In this document: piece by piece, positions 47,581-60,100 of the stretch | Position numbering within the stretch: position 1 is the first letter of the stretch | How the letters are laid out: the number at the start of each line of letters is the position of its first letter | DNA from: Gnetum montanum | Lineage: Eukaryota; Streptophyta; Gnetopsida; Gnetales; Gnetaceae | Direction of reading: 5' to 3' | Assembly (NCBI GenBank): GCA_015680685.1 | Contig: MNCI01037652.1 | Location: 321,316-385,315, forward strand | DNA length: 64,000 nt | The notes under the pieces: generated by a model | What the model was told of the DNA's origin: nothing | Databases searched by the model: none | The model's input: only the letters and a program-made list of their open reading frames with translations | Translations under genes and position numbers: made by a program

Positions 47581-49199
47581 TTAGTTTTAATTCCAATATT
47601 TACTCTTAAGACACATAGTCCAATTAGAATTTTATAATAAAATATTGCCTACTAGGATTGAACCAATCTTACCATTAAGCTAAAACCTGATTGTTTATTC
47701 AATTAGGATACAAGCCAAAAGGTAACCTAGTTGCTTTACAACAAGTTTCATTGAAAGAACTAGATAAGCTCATTATTTAACAAGGATTTACAATTAAGAG
47801 ATTACTAATTCAAGTCACAATTAACAGGCATTATTATATTATTCTCAAGTATCATGTTGGCTCTCTATCTTGGAAATATAGCCTTGCAACAATCCATCCA
47901 CCCCCTTCAACCAAAGAGCTACTAATTAGACCAAAGAGCTACTAATTAGTGTTGATGTATTACTTTAAATCAATTAATAGTTGAGTACCAACAATCCATT
48001 TTTGTGGAAGTTATATATAACCATTAGCTTTTGCAAAGTATCTATATATCTCAATATAATCATCTAGAACTAGACCTTCAACCTATAGGTCGCAAATTTT
48101 AACTACACCTTATCAATATTAATATACAAAACTTCTGTAAACTAATCCCAAATAACCACACAATAACATCATGAAAAATGACTTTGTATAATAAAGGACT
48201 ACAAATTTTATGACTTTTTACCACATCAATGAAAAATAGCCTATTGTTTAAGGTAAAATAGAAGGTTTCCACCACTCACCAACCTATTCCATCAGCTTTC
48301 TAGAAAAATTGAATAATTTTTTAAAAATCCATGTGAATTTTTTTAATAATTCATGAGGTACAAAAAAACACAAAATTCTTGATTTCGAAAAAAAACGCTA
48401 ACCAAAGCAAGTAATAAAGACAAACTTATTTTATCAATATTCCATTCCTTGTAAATTTATTCTTAGTGATTACTAATAATATTATAAGTTTGTGTAACAA
48501 GATTGTATAGCATTGTTAAATGATATTAGTATTCAAAGTGCAGCTTCAATGTCAAATATGATAGCATATTATTAATTTTTGCATTAAAAATCATTGTGTT
48601 GAGAAATTTTGAGGTTCCACTACACCAACATATCACAAGCTGAGGAAGGTGCCCTAATGCATAGACAAACAGAAATAGATGATTTGTCGTGCTTATGTGC
48701 TTATGTTTTCCATTATTATGTTTGTCCATTTAATTGTGTTTTCTAGGTTATTTTCCACATCTACACAATTTCTAAGACTGCTATATAAGAAAGCTCTGAA
48801 TATTAGAACATTTTGAATTTAGAATTGCTTTTCAGTAAGTTGGTGACAAATGCACAAGCAAAATACATAGATAGAGATGTAGTAATTACAAGCCCTCTAT
48901 ATGTCTTTCCTTTTCATGAGTGCTCATAGAAATTCTGTAGAATATTTCGAAATGTAGATTGCAAAAACTTTGGTTAGTGAACATAATACATTCATTATTT
49001 TGACTTAAATCCTAACATCCATCATCAACGAAAGGCTAGGTAAATATTTCCACCTACAACAAACCAACCAACATGTTTCACTAAATATTGGTTATGTCTT
49101 GCCGATTTCTCTCAATATGTTAAAAGACAAGTTGAATTAGACACATAACACAATATACATTTTTAGTTGTTTTTCATTCATAGGAAATCCATGATCAAC
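47581..49199. other. Spacer between LINE and the host gene's last candidate exon
   Basis: Contains an 18-base direct repeat (ACCAAAGAGCTACTAATT) at 47,920-47,948. Short stretches resembling tRNA-type A and B boxes (TAGATAAGCTCATTA near 47,762, ACTAATTCAAGTC near 47,805) suggest a decayed SINE. No coding sequence was recognised. Confidence 0.35.
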
Positions 49200-52100
49200 T
49201 TATTCCACCCAGTCTTCATCTTTTTCATCATCACTAGGCTGCATAAACAATCATATTATAACAGTACACAAGCGGTCAGCTACAGAAAATATATGAAAAC
49301 CTTAAGAATGAAATTTCACAAATATTTAGAATGTTAAAATTGAAACTGAAAATTTTAACTGCATCTGAAAGGAAATAGTCATTGATTCTATTAGACAAAA
49401 AATAGCCTTAAAATTTTTTGTTAAAGAATTTCTCTTTACAAAAGCATGAACTTGCAAAAAAATCTCTATCATTTCCTAAGAGCACAATTTTTTTTAATAG
49501 TATACTTTTACAGTGATAAAGCTGTGAAAAGCTAGTCACAACATGTCAATAAGGCATTGCTCCCCACTTAACTTACATCATGATATCTTGTTTGACCTAA
49601 TTTTGATTTTTATTTTCACACTAGGGTTTTCACGTTTAGAACCAGTAAAAAAGTCAAACAATTCAAAATCACAGGTCCTCAAAAGATAACTCTGCTAGTG
49701 CCAGTCACAAACCCAAATGAGAAAGGAGGAGTATCATATTGGCATCCAGTTGTAAAACCATGCCAGTTCTCATGCAGAAGTTTTTTTTTTTTTCACGATT
49801 TTGTAGATGCTACATCATTTCCTTCATGTGATATATAGTAGTCACAAATTGCAAATAAACAAAAATTAGCTCCTCATAGAAGCAGATGGCAAAAGAGAAT
49901 GCATGTAGCTCATCATAGAGGCAGACGGCAAAAGATATTCTGTCTATGCACTAACATGCATTCTCTACAATTCAAAATGTATCATACCATTCTCACAAGG
50001 CCCCAAAGGCAAGAATATTACTTTAGATTGTTGCATAATGAACTTGCAACACAAGATTTTAATTTGCTTAATTTAACCACCAAATAATAAAATTTGAAGC
50101 AAAAAATTTGATTTATAGTTGTCTCTGAATATAGAGATGCAAAGCCAAAGCTTTTAAGAAAGAACTTGTTAAAGAATCTTAACTCCAATGAATTAGTTTG
50201 CAAAACTCTCTTTCAAATTCTAAAATGGGAAGAAAAAATTTAAAGATCAGGGCAATAACGAAAAGAAGAAAAATGAAAAAAGATGCTACAATATTGTACC
50301 TCCAGAAGCACAGATTTTCACTACCAAGATGAAATATGCTGCCTCATTGATTTGTGCTAGTTCAGCTAGACACTGCATGGCATAATTTTTTGTTGAAATA
50401 TAAATTTATTTAGCAGTATGACCTAGATTTGAAAAAGTTTGACATTTAGTTCCTTGGAATAGTTCTGTTAATGTACACTGCACTTTAATGGTATTTCATC
50501 ATGCTAACTTACATCCAAATACTGATTCTAATCTTGTTTACAAGCGGGTTCTATTTTTACAAGTTCACAACAAAAAACAACATTTATGTTTTAGAAATTG
50601 TGCAAAAAAATGAGGAGAGACTGTTAACTTTTCACAACAAGAAGAATGCTTGCTAATTTCTAAATTTTATACCAACAAAATTACCTCCGATGGTGTAGAC
50701 ATCTCATCTTCCAACTTGAATAGCTGTTTTGCAGACTGTCAAATGTAAAAGAAGTGAATGCAAAAACAGCATATGACAACAAAAATTGATATGTATAAAC
50801 TCCCTAAAATATGAAGAGACAAAGAAGCCTTTGTTAAATCTTTATGAAATATACTTATAAACTTCAAGGTGAAATATGTAATATATACACAGAAAAATGC
50901 AAAGATGCCTCAGTAAAACAACAAACCTTTAATTTCTTTCTAGGATGTCCAGATTCTCCTTTTCCAGCATCTACATAAATAAAAAAAGTTAACTTCCAGC
51001 AAATTTATATCCACTTCTAAGCTTGAAAAATATCTAAGCCATTTAGAACAAACTGATATATATATAAGAATTACTTAAGGCACTCAATATTTGGAGATAG
51101 AAGGCACTCAATATTTGGAGATAGAAGGGGAAGGGAAAGGGGAAGGGGAAGGTTGCCGAACCTAAAACAATTTGACTATATGTCGTTGCATGAACACACA
51201 CAATTTCTTCACAAAGATATGTGGACTCATTGATAAACAAAATATACAAAAAGTTTTGTTGCCCTTTGCAATAATAACAGATATAAGAATATAATGAAAA
51301 ATTTCTTACAAGCAAGATGCATGGGTTATGCAACAGTTGAAGATTTGGTTTCAGAAAGCATTAGAAAGCTGAAGAAATGCACACATGATCAGGCATACAT
51401 GGCCAGAAAAGGTGAAAAAGATTTCAAAGAAAGAGGCAGGCTTAATTACCAGAAAAATTCAAGACCTACATTATTAAATAATTCTAAGCAACAAAATTAA
51501 GAGAATCATCAAAACCAAAGAAGTACAAATTTTAGAGGCAATTATAGAGGAAGATGTTTTGGAAACTAAAATTCACAATTCCCACAAAGCAACTCCAATC
51601 CAAGACTATAATTTGCAAATTCTGTAACAAGAGAGACCATTCAATGGACTGATGTTGAAAGAAAACTGTATTTGAAACAATGAAGATGAAAAATAGCAAT
51701 CAAAATTAGAACCATACAGATTCAAATGAAGGAAAAGTGTATTCAGCATCAAACTTTAAAGCATTCAACTTAATCAGGCAAGTTCAACCCAATAATTGGA
51801 TTGATAACAGTCTCTGTTCCAATCACATAATTCCTTACAAAGAACATTTCATTAAATTTTATCCAATTAATGATCTTGAAAGAATCAAAATTGAAGATGG
51901 TAAATTCATTAACATTGAAAGCATTGGCAAAGTAGTGATAAAACTTCCTGATGGACATCCAATCAGTATGCATGATGTTTTCTAGTACCATAGATAGCAA
52001 ATTTACTACCTCCAATTGGCCAGATTTCCTAAAAAGGTAATGATGTGATTTTTCATGAAGATGAATGCATTATATCAAATGGAGATTTTGAAATAGTTAG

Positions 52101-55100
52101 AATAAAATGAATTGAAAATAAAATTTTCTACCTTGAAGCATCAAATTCAAAATCAGAGCTTTGAAGAAAATTAGATTTCAAATGTCAATGAGGATCAAGA
52201 GACACATGAAAATCAGCAAGAAGACCATCAATCACAAGAAGACCACTAGCAAATTATTTAAGACCAAAAACAACAACAGGATGTCATCGAGAAAAATCAA
52301 AATTTTGATGAAGCAAGATTATGGCATTGGAGGTTAGGACATGCATCTTATCCTAACATTGAAAAGCTGATAAAAAACAAAACTGCAAAAGGAGCCACCA
52401 TTAGAAATACACTAAATGAAGCATGTGAAGTATGTTTAAAAGGTAAACGAAAGACCCTATCTAATAAGTCACATGGAGAAACATTAAATGCCCCTTGAAT
52501 TATTACACATGGATCTTGTTCGATCAATGCCAACTATAGCACTTGGAGGTGGAAGATTTTTTAATGTTATTGTTGATAATTGCACCAGATTTACTTGGAC
52601 TTATATTCTTAATTCAAAAAATCAGGCTCTTGGTACTTTCTAGAATTTTCATAAGCTAATGGAAAACAGATTTGGCCTTAAAATCAATCAATTAGATTAG
52701 ACAAAGAAAGAGAATTTATTTCTCAAGAATTTGAAGATTATTAAAACAATAATAGAATCCACAAACAAATTACAAGTGGTCATGCACCTCAAAGCAGTGG
52801 AATAGCTAAAAAGAAGAATGGAATGATACAAGAAATGAGTAGAGGGTTGTTGAAACATGCAAGTTTGCCAAATTACCATTAGAGCCAACTGATACCTATA
52901 GCTACTTACATTCTCAACAGGTTAATCACTACATCAAGCAAGGACAAAACACCTTTTGGATTGCTCCACAAGAGAATTCCTAACTTGAAATGCATGAAAG
53001 TGTTTGGATTTGTGCTATGTAAAAATTCCAAACCAATTACTTGACAAACTTGAGGACAGAAGTGTTAAATGCATATTTTTAGGCTATGATAATAAAACCA
53101 GCAGGTATAAATGTTACAATCCAATTGAAAAAAATTGTTATTCAACCAGGGATGTCAGATTTGTTGAAGACAAGATAGAAATTAAGGAAATCCAACAAGT
53201 AAAAAAATCAGAGAGTTCTTACCATCCAAATTTATGTCAATAAAAATCATCCTCAAGAACAAATTCCAGACAACAATTATGATAGAAGATATAAAAGATC
53301 ACAAGCCATAAGTCATATCACATATTTAGCACTTGGTCATGAACCTAAAACAGTTTATGAAGCTTTGAAGGATCAAGTTTGGCAACAAGCAATGCAGGAA
53401 TATAATGCCATTATAAAAAACGAAACATGGAATTTGGTAGATAAACCAAAAGGCAAAAAGATTTTTAACTACAAGTGGATTTTCAAAACAAAGTATAATG
53501 AGAAATGTGAAGTTTCTACATACAAAGCAAGACTAGTTACAAAAGGTTTTATGCAAAAGAAGAATATTGATTTGAAACCATCAAACACATAATGTCTCTA
53601 GCAACCCATAAAGATCTTAAATTGCATCAAATGAATATAAATTTAGCATGTCTAAATGGCAATCTAGAAGAGGATATGTATATTTATCTACCAACAGGTT
53701 TCATTCAAGAAAGATACAAAAACAAAGTTTGTAAACTAAGAAAGGCACTTTGTTAAAAAAAGCACCTAGAGCTCAGTTTCAAAGAATCAAAAATTTTCTA
53801 ATTAAGAAAAATTACAAGTCATGTCCATTTGAGACCACGTTACATCATAAGCATGACAGAACAAATTTAATCATGATTTCATTTTATGTAAATGATCTAG
53901 TTTTCAAAAGAACATGTACTTCACAAGAAATCCAAACATTTTGACATCAAATACTATTCCCTCAAGCAAGAAATCAAGGAAGGAACAGTCAAGACAAAGC
54001 ATGTGTAGACAAGTGAGTAACTGGCAGATCTCATGACCGAAATCCTACAGCCGTGCAGAATTAAATTCTTAAACAGCAAGACTGGGATGACAAGGATGAA
54101 TGAAGATGATGATTCACAAGTGAAGACAAATCAAATGACTCCAAGCAACACAAATTTAACACTAAAGTAGAGAACATCGATCATAGTGTGAAATTCTCAT
54201 TGCCACACATAAGGAACATTAGTTAGAAAATAGGATAAAAGCCTTGTAATTTTAATGTTTTATTTGTAAATCAGGAAGCCCAAAATTCATCACCCATTAA
54301 GTTATTAAAAATATTTTCAAGGGCAGCCATCACGTAAAAGGGAACGCAAACCCCCAGCCATCTTTTAAAAAAAAAAAAAAAAAGGCCATTAGAGTTACCT
54401 TATTTGAGCACAATTTCATGGGAAAAAACTTTCTAGGTCAAATTTATATATTGACAAGCATAATTCACTTGAAATACGATCCTGAATCATAGTTATGAGG
54501 CTATTATTTTGGTCCGTTAAGTTGCAAATTTTCCATTTTATATTGAAGCATTGTTAGCACATTAAGCATGATTAGCACACTGAAACACAATTTAAAGCAC
54601 AATGAAACACAAAATCATTATTTCCAAATACAACTCTATTCTGAATTCAATTATAATTCTGAAATTCTCACTTGTTCATATCCATCAACTATGTGTCCTT
54701 GCTAAAAATTAATTCGTCCACAAAAATTCAATCAAATTTGAAAAGCTTCCGCTGTTGTCAATCTGACAGCTTACAGCTTTAGTATCAAAATCTAGCACCA
54801 AACATGTTGCACTTATAGTTGTATCTATCATTTTTTCAACTATTTGGAAGGGAAGAGAGCAACAATAATAATTTCACCTCATCATCCAAAACTATCCTTA
54901 AGGATTTTAGCTGCTTAAAATAAATGTTGAGATCAGAAAGATCTTAGCCCACTATGTCATTCTCCTTCATCTTTAACTTAAACAATATCCTCATTTTAAA
55001 AACTTTAATTGCTCTTAATTGTTGTTCATATAACTTGATTAGCATCTTCTACAAGCCCTTTGCTATAGTATTATCAACCAGACTGTACAAATTTTTTTTA

Positions 55101-57020
55101 GATGGTTTGGTCATGTGTAGGAAAGACCAAGTCACACCTATTAGAAAAGGTTGCTTAATTCAAGTAAAGGGAAAAGCCCAAAAAAGGAAAAAACAAAACA
55201 AACCAAAAAAGTAAAAAGAGAAGAAAAAAGAAAAAAAGAAGAAGAGGAATAGTAGGAAGAATAGAACATACTTGGTATGTAAGAATAAAGAAGGATATCC
55301 AAATTTTTGAAATTAATATTAACAAAGGTGAATTATGGAAAAAGCCAGCTCCATGTAGTTCAAATAAAGCTAGGATGATGTTGAAATTATAAAGGTACAA
55401 AACATATTTATGCCATTTAATTAAATACTGAAATGTATTGATGTCAAAATTCATAATGCTTTGACCTTACTGAAATTAACATTTAAGTATTAATGCTTAA
55501 ATTTTAATCGACACTTTAATCTATTAGTTTTTCTATAGTTTTGATTAAGTATGACCTTTTAGAAACTTAACATGTGGTATGCTTATGCTCATTTTAACGA
55601 TCACAACATACTTTGAATGTAAAAATATGATTTTAACAATAAAAATATTTTAATCCTTAATGAGCTAGAGGTGTAATGCTTGTCTCACTAGGCTCATTAT
55701 ATCTTGGCCTAGCGTTATGACAATAATTATTTATTTACCATGACAAACTCTAACCAACTAGTAGTTGGCCAATAGGCCAAAAAGATGCATCCATTAATGT
55801 ATTTTTCACATCTCTTTATTTATAATTTTCTATTAAATATGTCAACACGTTGAGATTGGTTTGGATTTGGATTTAACATCATTGTAAATTATCTCTCAAC
55901 ATCAGTTCACATAAGTACCCTAAACTATGAACTCAATGTCTGCAGCTCAACCTTCACATTTTTGTAAGTTGTGAGTTAATCTTATAATTACGCTCCTCCT
56001 TGTTCATTGATTCACATAGCTCGTCATAGGCTTGCATTGACATCTCTTTCTTATGCTTCCTTTTCAATGCTACTTATTCCTCAATGACAATTCCATATCT
56101 TATGATGGTAACATTCACAAATTATATTAGTCGTGAATCGATGCATGTTCACAAGTCACCATGTATCTCCATCAGTAACCTTCCATGAGTTGTTAAATGT
56201 AAAACTAATAACTCTGCACTGTTTCATGAGTCCATATTCTTACAATGACCCCTAATTCTTAATAAAACGGTTGCCTTTTTCAAATTCACAATTGCACCTC
56301 CTGTGACTAAAACTCTAAACATTCTGTGCATATTTTTCATAGCATATCTTTCTTAATCACTCACCAATAGTGATTCCCTTGATTAAATTACGTGCAGTAA
56401 ACCAGCCCCGTTTTTTAAAAAAAAATAAAACTCTTGCCAACCCAAACAAAATCTAAATTGTGCACTCTAAAATAACATTTTTGACTATTTATTTTGGCAC
56501 TTTTCTTCTTCTGATATTTTATCTGCATACATGATATGATGATGCATCAACCAAGCTTGGCAATAAAAATATATGTAAAATGCTAATGGGATAAACTAGA
56601 TTGCATTTTCAAAAAATATATGATCATATAAAAAAAGTAATTAAGGTAATAGACATTAAAATGACCTAAACCTACCACGCTTATGCCCTTTTCTTTTCTT
56701 TGGTTGCTCTTGAACTTCTACAACCTACAAAATTGACATTTATGAATTATGTCAAAGGTGATGGCATTGTAATAACTCATTCATGACTTGCATATTGCAG
56801 GTCACAAATTGAATCCCAAAAGGTTATACTAAGACATTAAAAAAATGGGGGTTTTAAAAAAAATTTAAAGACTGAATTCTATCCAATAAGTGCCTAGAAT
56901 CTAAATGTGGATGTACCAAAGAACATCAATTTCAGTTTCTTACTCAAGAGTAAACAAACAGGAAAAAAAACATATGTTAAATTTACTTACATCATCATCA
57001 CTTACATTTACAATTGAATC
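49200..57020 (-). CDS. Chain of six further exons: alternative RHL1 C-terminus or separate gene end
   Basis: Minus-strand segments 57020-56991, 56724-56676, 50970-50927, 50735-50685, 50372-50325 and 49238-49200 each have AG before and GT after, and their phases chain without a stop. Peptides in order: DSIVNVSDDD; VVEVQEQPKKRKGHKR; AGKGESGHPRKKLK; SAKQLFKLEDEMSTPSE; CLAELAQINEAAYFIL; PSDDEKDEDWVE and TAA. They hold a basic nuclear-type signal (PKKRKG) and an acidic end. If exon 8 of RHL1 is cut at 57109, all join in frame to give about 474 residues. Otherwise this is the 3' part of a different transcript. Splice calls are by eye. Confidence 0.5.
51080..51160 (+). repeat. Minisatellite and GGGAAG run
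   Basis: GGCACTCAATATTTGGAGATAGAA is present twice in tandem, followed by a purine run of GGGAAGGGAAAGGGGAAGG type. It lies in the long intron of the gene extension, just before the copia remnant. Confidence 0.7.
51294..54115 (+). pseudogene. Decayed Ty1/copia element, antisense in the longest intron
   Basis: Domains follow in copia order. Gag end with zinc knuckle CKFCNKRDHSMD.C (51,613-51,655, plus stops). Protease WIDNSLCSNHII...ERIKIEDG at 51,795-51,900, where the catalytic DSG is changed to DNS. Integrase zinc region LWHWRLGHASYPNIEKL and CEVCLKGK (52,318-52,447) and core FFNVIVDNCTRFTWTYIL (52,557-52,615). The integrase end FLGYDNKTSRYKCYNP is at 53,070. RT: WQQAMQEYNAIIKNETWNLV, YKWIFKTKYN and YKARLVTKGF (53,380-53,555), then FYVNDLVF near 53,890 (YVDDL changed to YVNDL). 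YYSLKQEIKEGTVKTKHV and ADLMTEIL close it near 54,030. Part of RNase H is missing between 53,945 and 53,950. No LTRs were recognised. Confidence 0.85.
54116..56675. other. Remainder of the long intron, no gene seen
   Basis: Non-coding, AT-rich. Contains a poly-A run at 54,368-54,384 and a purine-rich tract (AAAAGAGAAGAAAAAAG type) at 55,170-55,260. No RT, tRNA or ORF of note. Confidence 0.4.
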
Positions 57021-57099
57021 CTGTGGAACATAATTGAAGAAAATTAGGCAAAATGGTAGAATGCAAAATAAACCCAAAAAATTATTAATAAAAAAAAAC

Positions 57100-57152
57100 T
57101 TATCGCACACTGGATTTCTTAGTTGATGTGTCTGTGTTTTGCTTTCCTCTGG
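57100..57152 (-). CDS. RHL1: RHL1 exon 8 with stop codon
   Basis: ARGKQNTDTSTKKSSVR then TAA at 57102-57100, after the acceptor TTTCAG. The end resembles the Arabidopsis RHL1 tail (SKAKSSSKA). An internal GT at 57108 (AGT|GTGCGA) would let splicing skip the stop and stay in frame with the downstream exons. Confidence 0.7.
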
Positions 57153-60100
57153 CTGAAATTTTAATATATCAAAAATTAAGAGATATTAATAACATTGTGT
57201 TTGAAAATGTTATTAAATAATTAAATAAAAGGGTACCAAATTTCATGAATTCTAGTATGAGGAAAAATATGTCAACCTTTTATTCCAGCAATCTTCTGCC
57301 TCCCTTGTGATTTCTGCTAAAGAAATATGGAGAAGGAAAAAAAATAACTTTATCACTTTGATGCTTTAGCTTTATTTTTTTGGATAGATGGTTCAAAAAA
57401 AAAAAAAACAAAGTATCTCAAGGAAATGCAAGCTAAGTTATGCACATGATCACAAAAGATCAAGGAAACTTCATCAGAAACCGGGTGAGCATTCTAAGAT
57501 TTAAGACTTAGCAATCAAAGTGTATTTGTAAAAATGATTAATAAACCTCAATGCAGTATAGAATTCGTAGTTATCATTAAATATAGTGTATGAAAAATTA
57601 TATTTGAATTTTTGGATAGAGAATTGAAGATGTGTTCCAATTTTATGCTAATATTTAAAGAAAAATAGCATTGCATCTTGTAGCCTGCTGTTATATCTTA
57701 ATGGATGAATTAGGGAAATACGAGTAAATATATGGGATGAAATGACCATGCTTTGAAATAAGGTTATCTCCACACACATCTCCCATTTTTTGCAAATAGG
57801 GTGGCTTTGATTTCTACGTTTGGCAGAAAGCTATAAAACATATTGCAAAATTAAATGGGTTTTGTAGATAATCAACAATAGAAAAGTAATGGTAAGAATG
57901 TTGCCATACACAAAAGGAATAGACATAGGTGAACATTAAGAAATGTTCAATAGATTTCTGAATCAACAAGGATATGATCTCTGTTACCAATTCATTGAAT
58001 TTAGAGTTGAGCTTAATAATGGAGTTGAAAACCAAATAATAAAGTAGGTACTCCAAGCTAGATTGGACTCTTGTATTATGTCAGAGAAGACCTCTACATC
58101 TTTGTGCAGAGCCTGGAATTGTTATATTACTCATAGGTAGTACAAAATTTTACATATGTACTTGCACTTTGCAACTATTTAATTGGCTCAATATTAAAGT
58201 ATGCATGGTTGGAATTAACCCTTGAATAAATAATGGAATCATCAGTTCCATGATGACTGTCTACTAACCAATGGAAACTTTATGTGGAAGCTATGTTAGA
58301 CTCATATTGCTTTGCTTTTAGTGATAGGCTGGCCTCAAGTTAAATGCATAATACTGTACATTCTACAGGACAAGCCATTAGAAGCCATCATCTGGAGTGA
58401 TGGTAAGGTGCTCATTTCTCAGGCTGTGAGTCATGGGTTTGAACCTAGACACAGCCACTAGAAAAGAGGTTACACTTTCACTCATCTACCAGGCTTCTCA
58501 AGACTCTACCTGGCAGGACAAGCATTATGCCTCCAGGTGATGACTCCCTACAAACAATCTATTCATATGAAAATTGAATAAATAATAATTCCTCAATGAA
58601 AAACAAAAGTACGAACTGCAAACGTCAACTATGACTGATTGAGTCAATTAAATTGTTTACATAAGAAAGTGCTTAGTAATAAGGTGCATATAGTTGTATT
58701 TATGTTAGATCATGTCATGAATGATTGCTGCTCAATCTTTTAAATTTTATACCATAAACTGAAATTATGCAATCTTTATGTTTATATTTAAACATTTTCA
58801 AATTACTGTGATGGAAAGCAAGCAGGAAAACAAAAGATAACAAATCATTACCTTTTCCTCTGATTTATTTACATATGAAGCTATGCTAGTTTGCACAAGA
58901 ACTCCTTTTGATGATGAAGGTGGTTGAGCATTGGCATTTGCCTTATTGCTTTTCCCTTTTCGAGAACCAGTATTTGCTTCCTTTATAGGTTGGTCTTTAG
59001 CAAAAGACTGCTCTGTATGAAGATTAATTAAATGAATCGTGTACCTCAAGATATTAACAAAAAATGTTTCATTATCAAATTATCAATATCAAAAAAAAAA
59101 AAAAAAACAAAAGAATCTAACCATCATAGCATACATTTTACAAGCACTCACCAATGCTAGTTCCAAGATTTTGATCAACATTTTGTCCTTTTGAAAAAGG
59201 TGTCTCTTCTGAATCTGATGAACCTTGAGCACTCTCTGTGTTGTTAGTGTCATTTTCAGAAGGAGATTCAACAAATCTGTATGTGCAGGAAAATTTCAAA
59301 TTGAGATTTCATAGGAAATCTAAAAATTTCTTATGTTAGAGTACTGATATTATCTGTGTCATATAAACAAATTATCCACTTACTTGAAGACTTTTCCTGC
59401 TGTCCTTCTAGATGTCCGTGTTGGTGTTGGTGTTGGTGTTGGTGCTGGTGCTACATTCGTTTCTGGTTCAATGTTCTGCTTGTCAGTAATGTTAAAGCAT
59501 GATGTGAAGTTTCCGCTTACATGAGGCACATGTATCTTGCTATCAGAGTCAATATCCATCTCATCCAGTTCCTTTGCATATAGCTTTCTTCCAGAAATAT
59601 TTTCAATGTCAACATCTTTGCCAGCTCCACCTTTAAAGTCAAACTGCTCATGTTTTTTCTGAGAAAATTAAAAAAAAAAAACATATAAACTTTTATATAG
59701 TGTAAAAGCTAATTTATACCTGAACAAAGAGATGAAATGAAATAGTTCTCTTTATTGAAGTTTATGAAAGATTGCATACAAGAATTTATAGACCAGCCTT
59801 ATTCCATATTTCAAGAAACAAACTAAAAAGAAAACTAATCTCCTAGAAATCAGAAATGATAAAAATGGAAGCTACAAATCAGGGAGAAACAAACTTCACA
59901 AAAACTGCAATTAATCCCACAAAATCAGGAATTTACTCAGCCTTTCCAACAATACTGTAATCTTCCAAAAGGATATTGCAAAAGAAAGAAAAAAAAAAAC
60001 CTGATTGAGTTCTGTGGGGAAATCCATTCTTAATTCATCAGGATTCTCTTCCTTTGTCCCAATCCACCATACATCAGAAAATACAACCTATATCAACTTT

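Noticed and set aside
49200-57020. Interpreting the downstream exons as BIN4, the other plant topoisomerase VI partner
   Set aside because: I could not match any block to BIN4 with confidence; only a general likeness (basic then acidic tail) exists.
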